DNA of 64,000 nt from Straminergon stramineum (Eukaryota; Streptophyta; Bryopsida; Hypnales; Calliergonaceae): contig OY987263.1 of assembly GCA_963920665.1 (NCBI GenBank), positions 27,082,547-27,146,546 on the forward strand, written 5' to 3'. The notes under the pieces were generated by a model. It saw only the letters and a list, made by a program, of their open reading frames with translations, was not told where the DNA came from and did not search any database. A program made the position numbers and the translations under genes. Within the stretch, counting starts at the first letter, position 1, and every line of letters begins with the position of its first letter. Shown here in pieces: positions 37,101 through 47,494 of the stretch.

Positions 37101-37679
37101 ATATGTAGAATAAAATTACAAAATTCTAAAGATGATTTAATATAATATTTAAAAATTATGTATTAATAAATAGATTGAATAAATAGATTGAAGATTCTTA
37201 AATCTAGCTATCATAAAACTTTTAATGAAGTTAAGTTAGTTAAAGACCTTATTGAAAGACTCACAAAAGAGGTATGTGGTTTTTGTTTTTTATAGGTTTG
37301 ATTGGACAATTGAAAATACATTTTGCCATATGTGCCTATATACATAAATAAATAAAATGATACTATAAATGTCTGATATTTTGTGAAATGAAAAAATCTA
37401 TTCATTTTGATTTATTGAATTCTACAAGTAGAAAAATAAATATAAAATAAACTAGATTAAAATGAATCAACTTAAATATTTTGATTGATGTAATACAACT
37501 TATTATTTCAAATGACTCCTCTATGGAATATACCATGTAATCAATTACAATATCATGATCTATTATATAAACGTTTTGACATTTTGTGTTGAATCTGACA
37601 TATATTTCAGGTAAGAGATCGAAAAGAAAATTTCCTCGAATCATTTTATTCTTGGTTTAATGACTATAAAAAACAATGA
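25177..37679 (+). CDS. KIF9: Kinesin-9 family motor protein (KIF9-like), flagellar type
   Basis: Sixteen coding exons join without a stop: 25177-25383, 26191-26328, 27210-27326, 27557-27730, 29143-29349, 29676-29822, 30572-30663, 31334-31426, 32673-32766, 33019-33072, 34715-34804, 35635-35799, 36077-36136, 36811-36887 (or 36899), 37208-37271, 37611-37679. The product is about 615 aa, against roughly 780 in animal and algal KIF9. The motor domain (about 1-345) shows P-loop GQIGSGKT (100-107), switch I NQQSSRSH (211-218), switch II DLAGVE (247-252) and SLGGN. The tail has family landmarks EVALKDALHGRPGVS, the VKEIF...LREEYERILHEYG coiled coil, and a C-terminus resembling KIF9 (ESFYSWFND). Kinesin-9 moves on axonemal microtubules; here a role in sperm flagella is inferred. 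Odd points: substitutions in conserved motor motifs, a shortened tail, and AT-rich codons only in the second half. The weakest calls are the exon 3 acceptor (TGAAG) and the exon 14 end. Confidence 0.85.
28123..28237 (+). mobile_element. 5'-truncated retroposon with poly(A) and 17-bp target duplication
   Basis: Inside kinesin intron 4, the 17-bp sequence AGACTTCAAACATTCTG occurs at 28123-28139 and again at 28221-28237. Between them lies a body of about 66 bp ending GTTT and then a poly(A) run of about 15. Perfect flanking duplication plus a 3' poly(A) tail is the signature of target-primed reverse transcription by a LINE machinery. The body resembles that at 52841-52917 (ATTTCAATGGGAATCATCC here, CTATCAATGGAATTGGTCC there), so both are probably 3' ends of one LINE or SINE family. 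Confidence 0.85.
30731..30892. repeat. Palindromic element in kinesin intron 7
   Basis: GATAATGGGCCCATAAT at 30731-30747 is matched by an inverted ATAATGGGCCCATTTATC at 30875-30892. The interior holds a second foldback, AATGGTGGTTGTACATTA (about 30820-30837) against GTAATGTACACTACCATT. It is probably a small MITE. No target duplication was identified. Confidence 0.55.
31551..31797. mobile_element. hAT-like MITE with perfect 8-bp target duplication
   Basis: A 247-bp element in kinesin intron 8 has terminal inverted repeats TAGGATTGTCTTATCTAA (left) and GAGGATTGTCTTGTCTGA (right, complement). It is flanked by ATATCTAC at 31543-31550 and ATATCTAC at 31798-31805. An 8-bp duplication is typical of hAT transposons. 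Subterminal ACATCTAA/TTAGATGT motifs recur inside. It encodes nothing. Confidence 0.82.
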
Positions 37680-38705
37680 AAAATACCTAAAAAATAAACT
37701 TTTGAAGTATATCTATAAAATAATTCATGAGTAAAGAAATATAACCACACTAATATTTTTTGAATAATTTCATCAACTAAGAATATTATGTGTGCAAATT
37801 TTCAATGAGAATATTAATGTCTTGAACAAAATAATTTATTAAAACCACTTTTTTTAGTTTTGGTAGCCATTAATGTACTAAAAATTATTTAACTGTTTGT
37901 ATAATTTGAGATGATATATTTTGTTCTTTATTTTCATATTTTTTTTATATAAAGAAGAAAAATTGTTTAATATGAATTTACCAAAGACCATTGTAAAGCC
38001 ATTGGTAAGGGGAGGCTTGTTGATATTGTTCTACAAATTTGGAGAGTGCTAGCATGTGCGTATACAATCTATGTGTCCAAGAGCCTAGGAGTCTATATTA
38101 TAGACACTTTCCATGGTTTTAGGTGTCTATGCAATTAGATTTTTAGTCATACTCAATTTTCTTCTTTGGGGTACAAACCTATCTCTACACAAAACTCAAA
38201 ATGGAATGGTGTATTTGATCACATAGCCACTCATGTTTTCAATACACCATCTGAAAACACCACCCAAAGTTGATTTTCAAAAGATATTCAAAAGGGGGAT
38301 ATGTATTAAATTTTGTGAGGTGGTTAATTTTTCCCCAAAAAATCCAATTCCAAAAATTCAAATTCAAATTCAAATTCTTCAAGATTGGTTATAAACTAGA
38401 ATCTAGCTCATTTTTAGGTTCATTTCAATATATCTTATAGTGGAATCCTCATTTTGGTACATGATATAAGAATAGAGATTTATACACATACATATTTGTA
38501 TTCATACATGTAGACATATATATTGTATTCATATTCATTTATTGGGGGGTGAATCATTTGTTTTTATTCATTTTTATAATTTAATGTATTATAATGAGGG
38601 AAAAAATGGATACATTGCTAGTTCTACCCACAAATGTCTTTGAAAATGTGTTATATTTTTTTTTCAAGAAAGACATTGATATCATGACTTTTCTTTCAAA
38701 TTTAT
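37680..38705. other. 3' flank of the kinesin gene and AT-rich intergenic DNA
   Basis: The kinesin 3' UTR must begin here, but no polyadenylation signal can be singled out in such AT-rich DNA. AATTCAAATTCAAATTCAAA near 38358-38378 is a short simple repeat. No gene is visible. Confidence 0.4.
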
Positions 38706-39106
38706 TTGGAATTAAGGGAGGCAACCCATTCTTGATCATTGCCCCTTTTTCGCAATATAGAGTGATCTCTTTCTACGCAAGAGGAGATGACAATGATTAA
38801 TTACAACATAGTTCCATGTGCAGTTGTCGCACATTGTGATTGTTTTACAAAACTCTCAATCCTTGGTGGATTTTGCAACTAGCCTTTGTAGGAAACACGA
38901 AGGTCTACATGACCAAAGTGGGAAGAACAAAATCTTCTACTCAAAAATTCATAGTATTTATGTTTTGAAAAAAAAATCTGGAAAATTATGGAAACCTTTT
39001 CAACTCTATTTCTACACACTGGAAAATTTCACCCCTAAGAAACTTGCCCTCCAAATAGGTGTAACCACTTAAGTGGTTGGAAATGGGTTGCCTCTCTTAA
39101 TTCCAA
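38706..39106. mobile_element. Non-autonomous TIR element, family G copy 2
   Basis: A 25-bp terminal inverted repeat with one mismatch, starting TTGGAATTAAGGGAGGCAAC, bounds this 401-bp copy of the element at 20180-20571. Interiors align throughout (TTGATCATTGCCCC, GATTAATTACAACA, TTGTCGCACATTGT, ACACTGGAAAA). TTAA sits directly outside the GGGAGG terminus on both sides. This would fit a TTAA target duplication, but copy 1 does not show it, so it may be part of the inverted repeat. Confidence 0.82.
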
Positions 39107-40700
39107 TTTTCTCCATACATGAAGAATGTAGTGCTCTTTTGCACTCAAGAGTATAAGTAATAAAAATAACATTGTAATCATTCCTCCACTTCTTTTTAGT
39201 AAAGCCCTCAAGTTTAATATCATGGTTTTCTAAAGAAGTGATAAACTCTATTGTGCACCCTAGCTATGTTAATTGTTAGGGCAAACTTGACTCCAAATTT
39301 TTTTAAACATGAAATAAGTGTAAATATTTTCTTTCAATTTTTTGGTGGTTGTTTTTTTATACCTTGATAAGCCCTCAATGATTTGGGTTTTTTGAAATTA
39401 AACCAAATATGATTTCCAAATATGATCATTGGAAATAAGTTATAATTTTTTTATAAAAGGTTGAAAAACTACAATAAAGATTAGGGTATTATAGGGGATA
39501 AATCTTCCAACTATGATTGCTTTGGAAAATAAGGTATTCTATTTTTGAGGGCCGGAAGAATTGAAGAAGTGGATAACTTATTTTTCAAAGAGCCTTTAGT
39601 TGAAAGATTTTTAACAAAAAGAACTTGCCACATTTTAAATCTCATTTATATTTCATTTTATTTCATTTTGAAAAGCATCATTCTACTTAAAACACATCTT
39701 GTGTGAGAATTTCACATAAGAATGTTGCCCCTTCAAAATTGACCAAATTCTTAATCCTAAAATATGAATGAGAAAAGTGTTGTAAGGTCTTTATAAACTT
39801 GAGGTAGAGAATAGAGGCATTTGAAATTATATGGATTGTCTCAAGAGGGTTTAGTCTAAATCTAAAAGGAGGCTATAAGGATAGCCTTGCCTACTCATGC
39901 CTTAAAGACATGGCTAGCTAGTTTAACCATCTCCAACAAACTCTTTATTCATGATGATTTTTGGACCATTATAATAATAATAATAATTTTATTATTGTTA
40001 TCATCATTATCATTATCATCATCATCTCATGATCTATCTTAAAACTTAGCCTTTCTTTAGGTGGTTGAAAATCACTAGATGGTGAAATCTATCTTTTGAA
40101 ATAATAAATGTAGAAAAAATTCATGTCTTCATATCACTAAATTTTTTCTCTACTTGCCTATTCTTCACTTATTTTGAATGTTATTTCATCCACATAATCT
40201 CTTTCATCTAGTTCCATCAAAAAACATTTATAATTGGTCCCAACAATTTTAGTTATGGGAAGGGGAAGGATTCTAATGCCCAAGCATTATTCATTTTAGT
40301 ATTGTGCACTAAATATATTTCATTTTAGTATGGTGGATTGACTATATTTGAGTCAAAAATTTATTTGACCCAGTGAAGGATTTTGCTCAATGAATGAATT
40401 GTGCATACAAATATGTGTAGCCATAATCATCAATACCCAAATATGACACTTATATGTAGACCTGAAAATGACCCAAAAACCTAAATATTGATGAAACAAG
40501 ACATGAACAATTAGAACATGAGAACTTTCAAGAGCCTAATGTCAAATTCTTGCACACCTGTAAAGAATACATTGAAATTTCATAACTTATTCATATGGTG
40601 TCAAAATTATGCATACCAAAGTCCATTGAAATCCTTATTCTCTTGCCAATAAGATCTAATATAAATCGTTCAGTTTTTATAATGGTAAGTACGATCCGTA
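39107..40700. other. AT-rich intergenic DNA with a trinucleotide microsatellite
   Basis: 39970-40028 is a compound ATA/ATC microsatellite. Otherwise no gene, RNA or bounded repeat was recognised. Confidence 0.45.
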
Positions 40701-40749
40701 GCTATTATTGTCGATTACAGGTGCACTTACCTTATATTCTAAAATCTGT

Positions 40750-41794
40750 AAATCTGTAAAAAAAATGGCGGGTTTAGGTGACATATCAACGGTAAAGGGA
40801 TAGACTTCCACGGTGTTGGAGTGCCCCACAACCAGCTTCTCCAAAGACCGCGCATTCCCTTGTTGCGCTTCTGCGTCTCGCCAACAATTGGACTGCAAGC
40901 AATTTCCATCTGCTTCCCGTTTCTCAATCGAAGCTCGCATCCTCGTTGTTTTTGCTGCTGCTTCTGTTGCCGCCGGAACTTGCAAAAATCTTGCAGCAAT
41001 TTTTTCAGGTAAGTCACTTCTCATTCAATACTTCTTCTTCCTCATCAGGGTTTAAGGATTGTTGCGCATACAGTCAACTACGTGGTTGCAGAGGGTTTGG
41101 TTTTGCATCGGCCGAAAGCAGTTCCTCTGAAATTTATTCGACTGGCAACGGCGGAGCTCTTAGTATACGCATTCGCTCTGTGTCCCTGTTGCCGAGCATC
41201 TGATAGTTCAATTGCATATTGCGAATGTTAATTTTTTTTTTTGAAGGGCGTCACTCTGAGGTGGAATAGTTGTTCGCGACAAGTTAAAGAAGTGCAGAAT
41301 TTCTTCGCAATTTTTTTGGGGTCCACGAATTAGGTTAATTGATTTGGTGTCCATATCATCGGGGGATTTTTTTATCCAGGAACGCGGTTGTAGAGATTTA
41401 CTTTCGGGTGGCAGGAAGGAATTCCTGTGAAATGCATTCGGGAGAAAATAGAAGAGTTCATACAGTGCGTATTCACTTTTAGCCTGGAATCTGATTGTTT
41501 GTGAAGTTCACTTGCATGTTACGAATACTTGCAAAATTATTTTGATGGGCATCGCGTGAGGTGGAATAGGTGTTTGTGATAAATGTAAGTGCAGAATTTC
41601 GTTCCAGGTCTTTTATCCACGAATTTGGTTTAATGTTTTGGAGTCGGGAGACTTTGTTGTTGCGAGATTTTGACCTAGAATTTTTTATGGTCGACGTGCT
41701 GCTTAACGTCTGCGGTATTTCATGCAGGTAATTGCGTTGAGACGTGGAGGCTCAGGTGTAGCTCTCTGGACCGAAGGCTCTTGCTCACGTCGGC
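40750..41794 (+). promoter_or_regulatory. 5' leader of the WDR70 gene with a 5'-UTR intron
   Basis: GC rises from about 40760. A strong donor, TTTTCAG|GTAAGT, follows 41008, and a good acceptor, TTTCATGCAG, ends at 41727. This suggests a non-coding first exon (start unknown, perhaps near 40780-40810), a 719-bp 5'-UTR intron, and a second exon whose first 67 nt precede the ATG at 41795. ORFs in the leader (40813-41055 and neighbours) are not conserved and are not called. First introns in leaders often boost expression in plants. Confidence 0.55.
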
Positions 41795-44700
41795 ATGGCC
41801 GACGATGAGATCGGGCCGCGGAAGGACAAGTACTTGCATCCCCCGGAATCGGACGGGAAGATCGACCGAAACCAGAGGCGTGAGGTATTTTAGGGTTTTT
41901 GCTCTCGTTTGTGTTGAATTTGATTCAATTTTTATAGTTGCAAGATTCTTTTCCTTTGGATCACTGTTTATGTAACGATATTGCAAGATTGAACTTGTGG
42001 ATCAGAGTGCTGTTTTTTCTGGTCTCTTGTCCACCAAAGTTTCCGCAATTTGATTTTGTGTATGCACTAGTAGAAAATCCACCCCGCATATCTGTCTAGA
42101 AAATTTAGCTGCAATACAATTGGTAACGTTTTATGTTAGAAACTGCCTTAAATGGTGTCACAATTCGCAGGGTTTTACGCGTCTAGGTTTTCGGGGGGTG
42201 GGGGGTGGGCGACATGTTTAAGGAGACAATAACTCTACTTGGCCTAGTTTTTCCACCTTCAAGAGTCTCCTGAATTGATATACTGTTGGGGGCCTTACCT
42301 AGGTTAGGCTGAGTCATTTTTCTATCAACGTTAAGAATTTGATTGTTTTCTCAGGAGGAACAGCAATCAAGTGGTCCTTTAGGACCGAAAATGCAAAAGA
42401 TCAAAGAAAATCCTCGAAAGGACGATGATGAGGATGACGAGGACGACGACGACGACGATGTTAGTTTGATCCGACTTCTTTGTAAATCGTTACGAATGTT
42501 TACGCATTTATATCCATAGAGTATGAACTTTGCATTGCTAGCTTCGAGGACGAGGTTGATGAGGGTGGCTACGTAGGACGGTTATTTAATATTTTTCAAA
42601 GCCATTCAGAAAAGGTTTTCAGATGATTTTCTAAATTGTGGCACAGATCCGATGTCAAACAGGGCGCAGAAGGAGCGGCTGATGAGTTGCTAGGCGATGA
42701 GGCAGATGTACATGAGGGTCTACGCACGCACTTCCCTCTTTCTTTTGGCAAGCAAGAGGCAAAATCCGTAACACTCGAGTCCATTCATTCCAAGACTAAG
42801 CGCGGACAGCTTGTTGCTGATTCATCTCTGGTGAGTGACAACGTACATTGTTGTAATTTATGCTTCTAAAGTTTTTACCAGAAGCTCGGGTGTCTCATTC
42901 ACTTACTTCTGATGTAACTGACATGCTTTGAATTGCTTGAGCTCTGATGCAGCTTACTAGATTGTCAAATTAGACGAGGAGTTTAACATCGAGCTCTCAA
43001 ATTTTGGGTACAATTATTGAAAGCCATCCTTGTTCCTGCTTGTCCAGGACACAATGATGCTCACCAACTCTTCTAACACTTCCTTTCTATGAACAGAAAC
43101 CTTCGAACAAATCAAAAAGTGTACCTTCACGAAGTTCTGGCCCCGTTCAGTTTGTACGTGCAGAAACAGAAGTGTATGGACCTCCGCGACCTCAGGCAAC
43201 TAAGGACGATGAAGATATTGTGGGACCACCTCGACCCCAGACAGGGTTGGATGATGAAGTCACAGTGGGGCCTCCTCGACCGCAAGCAGTTGGGGATGAT
43301 GAAGACACAGTTGGACCTCCTCGACCTCCAATTACAGTTGACGACGAAGAGATGGTTGGACCGAGAAGGCCTGGCGAAAGCAGTACTGAGGATGACGACG
43401 ACGATGGGGACGAGGACGATGAGGACGAGGATGAGTTTCGCGTTCCTCTCAGCAACGAGATCTTACTCAAAGGCCACACCAAGGCATGTTATCCTTGCTT
43501 GCTGGAGTTTAGGGATCGGTCTACAAATGAGATGCATGAAAGAGTAACTCACACTTGCATTCACTATGCCAGCTAAAAATAATAGAGTTTGCCTCGGTTT
43601 CATGGTTTAGCCAGTTATTCTGTTTGAGATGGCGATTTACACAATAAACTACCTGATATTTAGGAACCTTTTGTGGGGATTAGTTCTATCCATGTGCTCA
43701 TGATTCTTGCCTATTGTACCTGACTCGTATTGCCATTCTATCAACAGGTGGTGACAGCTATTGCAGTGGATCCGACAGGGTCCAGGGTTCTGACTGGAGG
43801 CTACGATTATACTGTGCGTATGTATGATTTCCAAGGGATGAATGCCCAGCTTCGTTCTTTCCGTCAGATTGAACCCAGTGAGGGCCATCAGCTTCGTGCT
43901 CTCAGCTGGTCTCCTACAGCAGACCAGTTTATTGCTGTCACTGGTTCCGCAACGGCAAAAATATACGACAGAGATGGATTCACATTAGGGGAGTTTGTGA
44001 AGGGTGACATGTATATACGCGATCTGAAGAATACCAAAGGTCATATTTCTGGCCTGACTGGTGGACATTGGCATCCTAAAGAGCGTCAGACTGCACTCAC
44101 TTCCTCTGAGGATGGGTCTCTGAGAATTTGGGATGTGACTAACTTCAAAACACAGAAACAGGTAGAGTGCTCATCTCCTTGTTTTCTAGATACCACTCAA
44201 CTATGGATATGTGGCATTCCCTTACCTATATTTGTTATGGGGGTAAAAAACACAAGACGTAACTATGATTGCGGTTATCTGCTTTCTTATGTATCAAGTT
44301 CCTGGTTATCGAGGGCTCTATTTTACAATTTGCTGAACAGCTTTTCGTATAGGTCATAAAGCCGAAGCTTGCCAGACCAGGGCGCGTTGCAGTCACAGCA
44401 TGCGCTTGGGGCCTAAATGGCAACTGTGTGGCTGGTGGTCTTGCTGATGGTTCCATTCAGGTCAGTTCAATGTGAATTTGTTGCTTGATGATTTTCAAGA
44501 TAAAGTCTTGAGAGAAATGAAGAATATATATGTTTATTTATTGGGTTCATTTCAAAATACATAAAATTATCCGCAGCATGAATCTTATCACCCTTGGAAA
44601 CATTCAATCTTAGCAGTTTCACGTTCTGCTCTAATCCGTCACCTTTATTGTCTGCTTAGATTTGGAACGTGAAACCTGGTTGGGGAAGTCGCCCTGACAT

Positions 44701-46183
44701 CTACATTCAAAAGGCCCATGAATCCGGCGATGATGTTACGAGCCTCTGTTTCTCCGGCGATGGTAACACCCTTCTATCTCGGAGCACAGATTCTACTGTT
44801 AAGGTACCTTCTTATATATCTGACTGGTGACGCCAGGACATACTTGTTACCCGTTATCTAGGTGCCGGGACACTTGGTTGTCAAAATATGTTTTAAAATA
44901 AAATACTAGACTAAATATGATTCATCAAACTCAATTACTTGATTCAAGCAAACAGGAACTAAAAAAGTGGATCTGTACCAAATTTTTAAGGTTGAAACAA
45001 TTCGTCAATTATGACTTGTTTTTAATGAGCTTTCTTTCTGCAGGTGTGGGATGTGCGAAAATCTAAAGCACCATTGAAGACTTTCGACAATCTACCGAAT
45101 TCTTATGCTCAAACTTCCGTCTCCTTCAGCCCGGATGAGCGTCTGATCATGACTGGGACGTCAACTGAAAAGGAAGGGAATAAAGGAGGTTTGCTGGTCT
45201 TCTTCGACAGGCAACGATTGGAATTTGTGAGGAGAGTTGGTGTTTCTGCCAATCAGAGCGTAGTTTGTTCTCTTTGGCACCCCAAACTCAACCAGGTAGT
45301 CTCCTTGCTAGTGGTTGCAATGAGTGTTTCGCGTCTGCCATTTCATTATAATTCTGCACGACATGGATTATTTTATTGAAATTATTAATCCATTTCTCGT
45401 TTGCTGCCAGAATCCTTGAATCATGTCCATTTTCAACGCGTGCGTCTTCGCTTCACATCATGACATCTACAATTCTAGTGTGAAGTTCTCGAATTGTTGA
45501 AACTGATCTACCGGTATTTCTATACGCAGATTTTTGCAACAACAGGAGATAAAAAAGAAGGGGGAACTCATGTGTTGTATGATCCAGCCATTAGTGAGAA
45601 GGGGGCTCTGGTTTGTGTTGCACGTGCTCCGCGCAAGAAATCCGTGGAAGACTTGGAAGCAAAGCCTGTGGTTCATAACCCTCATGCGTTGCCTCTCTTC
45701 AGAGACGCACCCAGCAGAAAGCGAGCACGCGAGAAAGCCCGTAGTGATCCAATCAAATCGAAGAGACCAGACTTACCTATGAGTGGACCTGGATTTGGTG
45801 GTCGTGTTGGGACAACTAAGGGCAGCTTACTTACACAGTATCTGATGCGGGTCAGTAGACACTGCACACTCACCTGGTTTCTTTTTACACGTATTGGCGA
45901 TTCAGGAAGATTCATAGTTGTATACTTTTAAGAAGCATCCATGCGTACGTTTCCTTTCTTTTGAAAATGTTGAGCAACGGGCTGATGTATCAACCACATG
46001 ACGATTACGCAGGAAGGAGGAATGATCAAAGAGACGTGGATGGACGAGGATCCACGGGAAGCAATCTTGAAGCATGCGGACGCGGCTGTCAAGGATCCCT
46101 TCTACATTGCACCGGCATATGCTGAAACTCAGCCCGAAGCCATCTTCCAAGAATCTGACGAGGAAGAAGAGGATGACAAATGA
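41795..46183 (+). CDS. WDR70: WD40-repeat protein, WDR70 (gastrulation defective 1) homologue
   Basis: Ten coding exons join in phase: 41795-41884, 42355-42459, 42663-42830, 43097-43483, 43748-44161, 44353-44460, 44660-44803, 45044-45295, 45530-45850, 46013-46183. They give 719 aa (human WDR70 about 650). Order: acidic N-terminus with an Asp/Glu run (53-65); the conserved FPLSFGKQ...LESIH segment in exon 3; five GPPRP-type repeats (about 147-216) and a second Asp/Glu run; then WD40 blades from about 250 (VVTAIAVDPTGSRVLTGGYD, IYDRDGF, WHPK, LWHPKLNQ). The tail GPGFGGRVGT, then DPREAILKHADAA and TQPEAIFQESDEEEED matches the family end to end. WDR70 is nuclear and in animals and yeast is tied to chromatin ubiquitination and DNA-damage response; a plant role is inferred. 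The exon 3 acceptor is uncertain: 42663 keeps phase, while 42647 would not. Intron 4 uses a GC donor. Confidence 0.92.
43157..43380 (+). repeat. In-frame minisatellite encoding GPPRP repeats in WDR70
   Basis: About five tandem units of 45-48 nt encode variants of VGPPRPQ-xxx-DDED-x. The unit changes gradually (QATKDDEDI, QTGLDDEVT, QAVGDDEDT, PITVDDEEM), and the last reads VGPRRP. WDR70 relatives carry only a couple of IGPPLP-like motifs here, so this looks like lineage-specific expansion of a linear motif. Confidence 0.8.
43483..43748 (+). other. Non-canonical GC-AG intron in WDR70
   Basis: The coding frame ...KGHTK ends at AAG (43481-43483) and is followed by GCATGT. The next exon, starting at 43748 after CAACAG, continues in frame as VVTAIAVD, as family alignments require. 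The nearest GT donor (43488) would shift the frame. GC-AG introns are a minor class spliced by the normal spliceosome, usually with strong exon-side AAG or CAG, as here. The coordinates given include one exon base at each end. Confidence 0.75.
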
Positions 46184-46847
46184 GATGATAGAATGTTTAT
46201 TCATATTTTGCGGCAGTTTTGCTTCGAAATATTTTGATGTATGTTAAAACAGTAGGATTACATACGAGCGTTTCACTATTTGAATGAGAAACTGGCAACT
46301 TTCATGTGAAACCAGTTTACGTTCCTGAATGCTCCTCTGGGATGAGATTCTAGCTGTGACTGTCAACATTCTATGGTGGGTTTCACACTGCTAGGTCAAG
46401 ACTTTGTCAAAAGCTCTTCAATTGGTTTGATTCCCTTCATTTCACCCTTCACCCTTTTGGGTTTTACAGATCACTTAGCAACTTAGTTCGTGGAAGTGAG
46501 CAATTGGTCTACAACATTTCAACTAGTAAGTGGCCATTCTCACCTAATCAATTGTGGATTTTGCACTTTCCATAGCATGCTATCTTCAGCAAATTAATTA
46601 AGGTCTTGTGGAATCATATTTCTCTTCAATTGTTGATCAAAAACGAGATGGATCTTTTTGAATCCAATACTGAACACAACCTTCGATTCTCTTCTAAATC
46701 TGAAGTCTTCTGTAATCTCTTCATATAAGTCAATTGGTTCATAGAGTTTCAACTAGACCATATGATATCAGTCAGTCATAGAACATCAACAAAGGTAACA
46801 CCTTAAAGCTTCTGAATAATCACATGAGCATGGTTCTAGTATTATAT
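46184..46847. other. WDR70 3' flank and intergenic DNA
   Basis: The first 100-150 bases (for example TTTGATGTATGTTAAAACAG near 46232) are likely 3' UTR. No clear poly(A) signal was singled out. The remainder is AT-rich with no gene seen. Confidence 0.4.
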
Positions 46848-47494
46848 TTAACCACTCAATTCCCAAGGCACCATATTTTTGGTGTCGACTAAATTTTTTG
46901 TTAAAAAATAAATCTTACCAAATTACTATTTTGGGTAGAGTTTTTAAAAAGGTTGAATACCCTTTAAATTTTATTTTAAACATCAAAAATCTACTTTTGA
47001 AAAAATTGTTTATGATTTTTCTATTGAAGATTTTGTGCAAGGGTGTCTAGTGCAAATCTTTGATTGTATAGTGTTAGGTGCTCGTAGTGATGAGCCAGAT
47101 CTTGAAGAAAACATCACATTGGAAATTCATTTTAACATAAATTGTAGTGTAGGTTTTGAAAAGTTGAAAATCAATTGTGGTTATACATGTTATGTCTTTC
47201 AAGTTCACATTCTTTTCATGACTTCAATTTTAGATTTGACATATAAAAAGAACATCGAAAGACTTCAAATCACTTTCACAAATTTAACACCTTGATCAAA
47301 CATCACAATCTTGCAATCTATAAGCAATACTATCATGTTTTCTTTTCCTATGTGATTCATAATATGTCTAATTTGAATTCCTACAATTACAATTTTTTTC
47401 AAAATGGGTAAAACATATTGAGACTCGGGCATTTTGCTTGGTTTTGAGTAAATTCCAAGAAGCTCAAAAAAGGCCTTCGGCATTCAGGGGTTAA
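46848..47494 (-). repeat. TTAACCCC-ended dispersed repeat, family A copy 3
   Basis: The left end reads TTAACCACTCAATTCCCAAG and the right end reads AGGCCTTCGGCATTCAGGGG then TTAA. These are imperfect inverted versions of the family terminus. The interior runs in the same orientation as 1-583 and opposite to 2275-2953. The ORFs of 86 and 72 codons inside are not conserved in the other copies. Confidence 0.72.
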
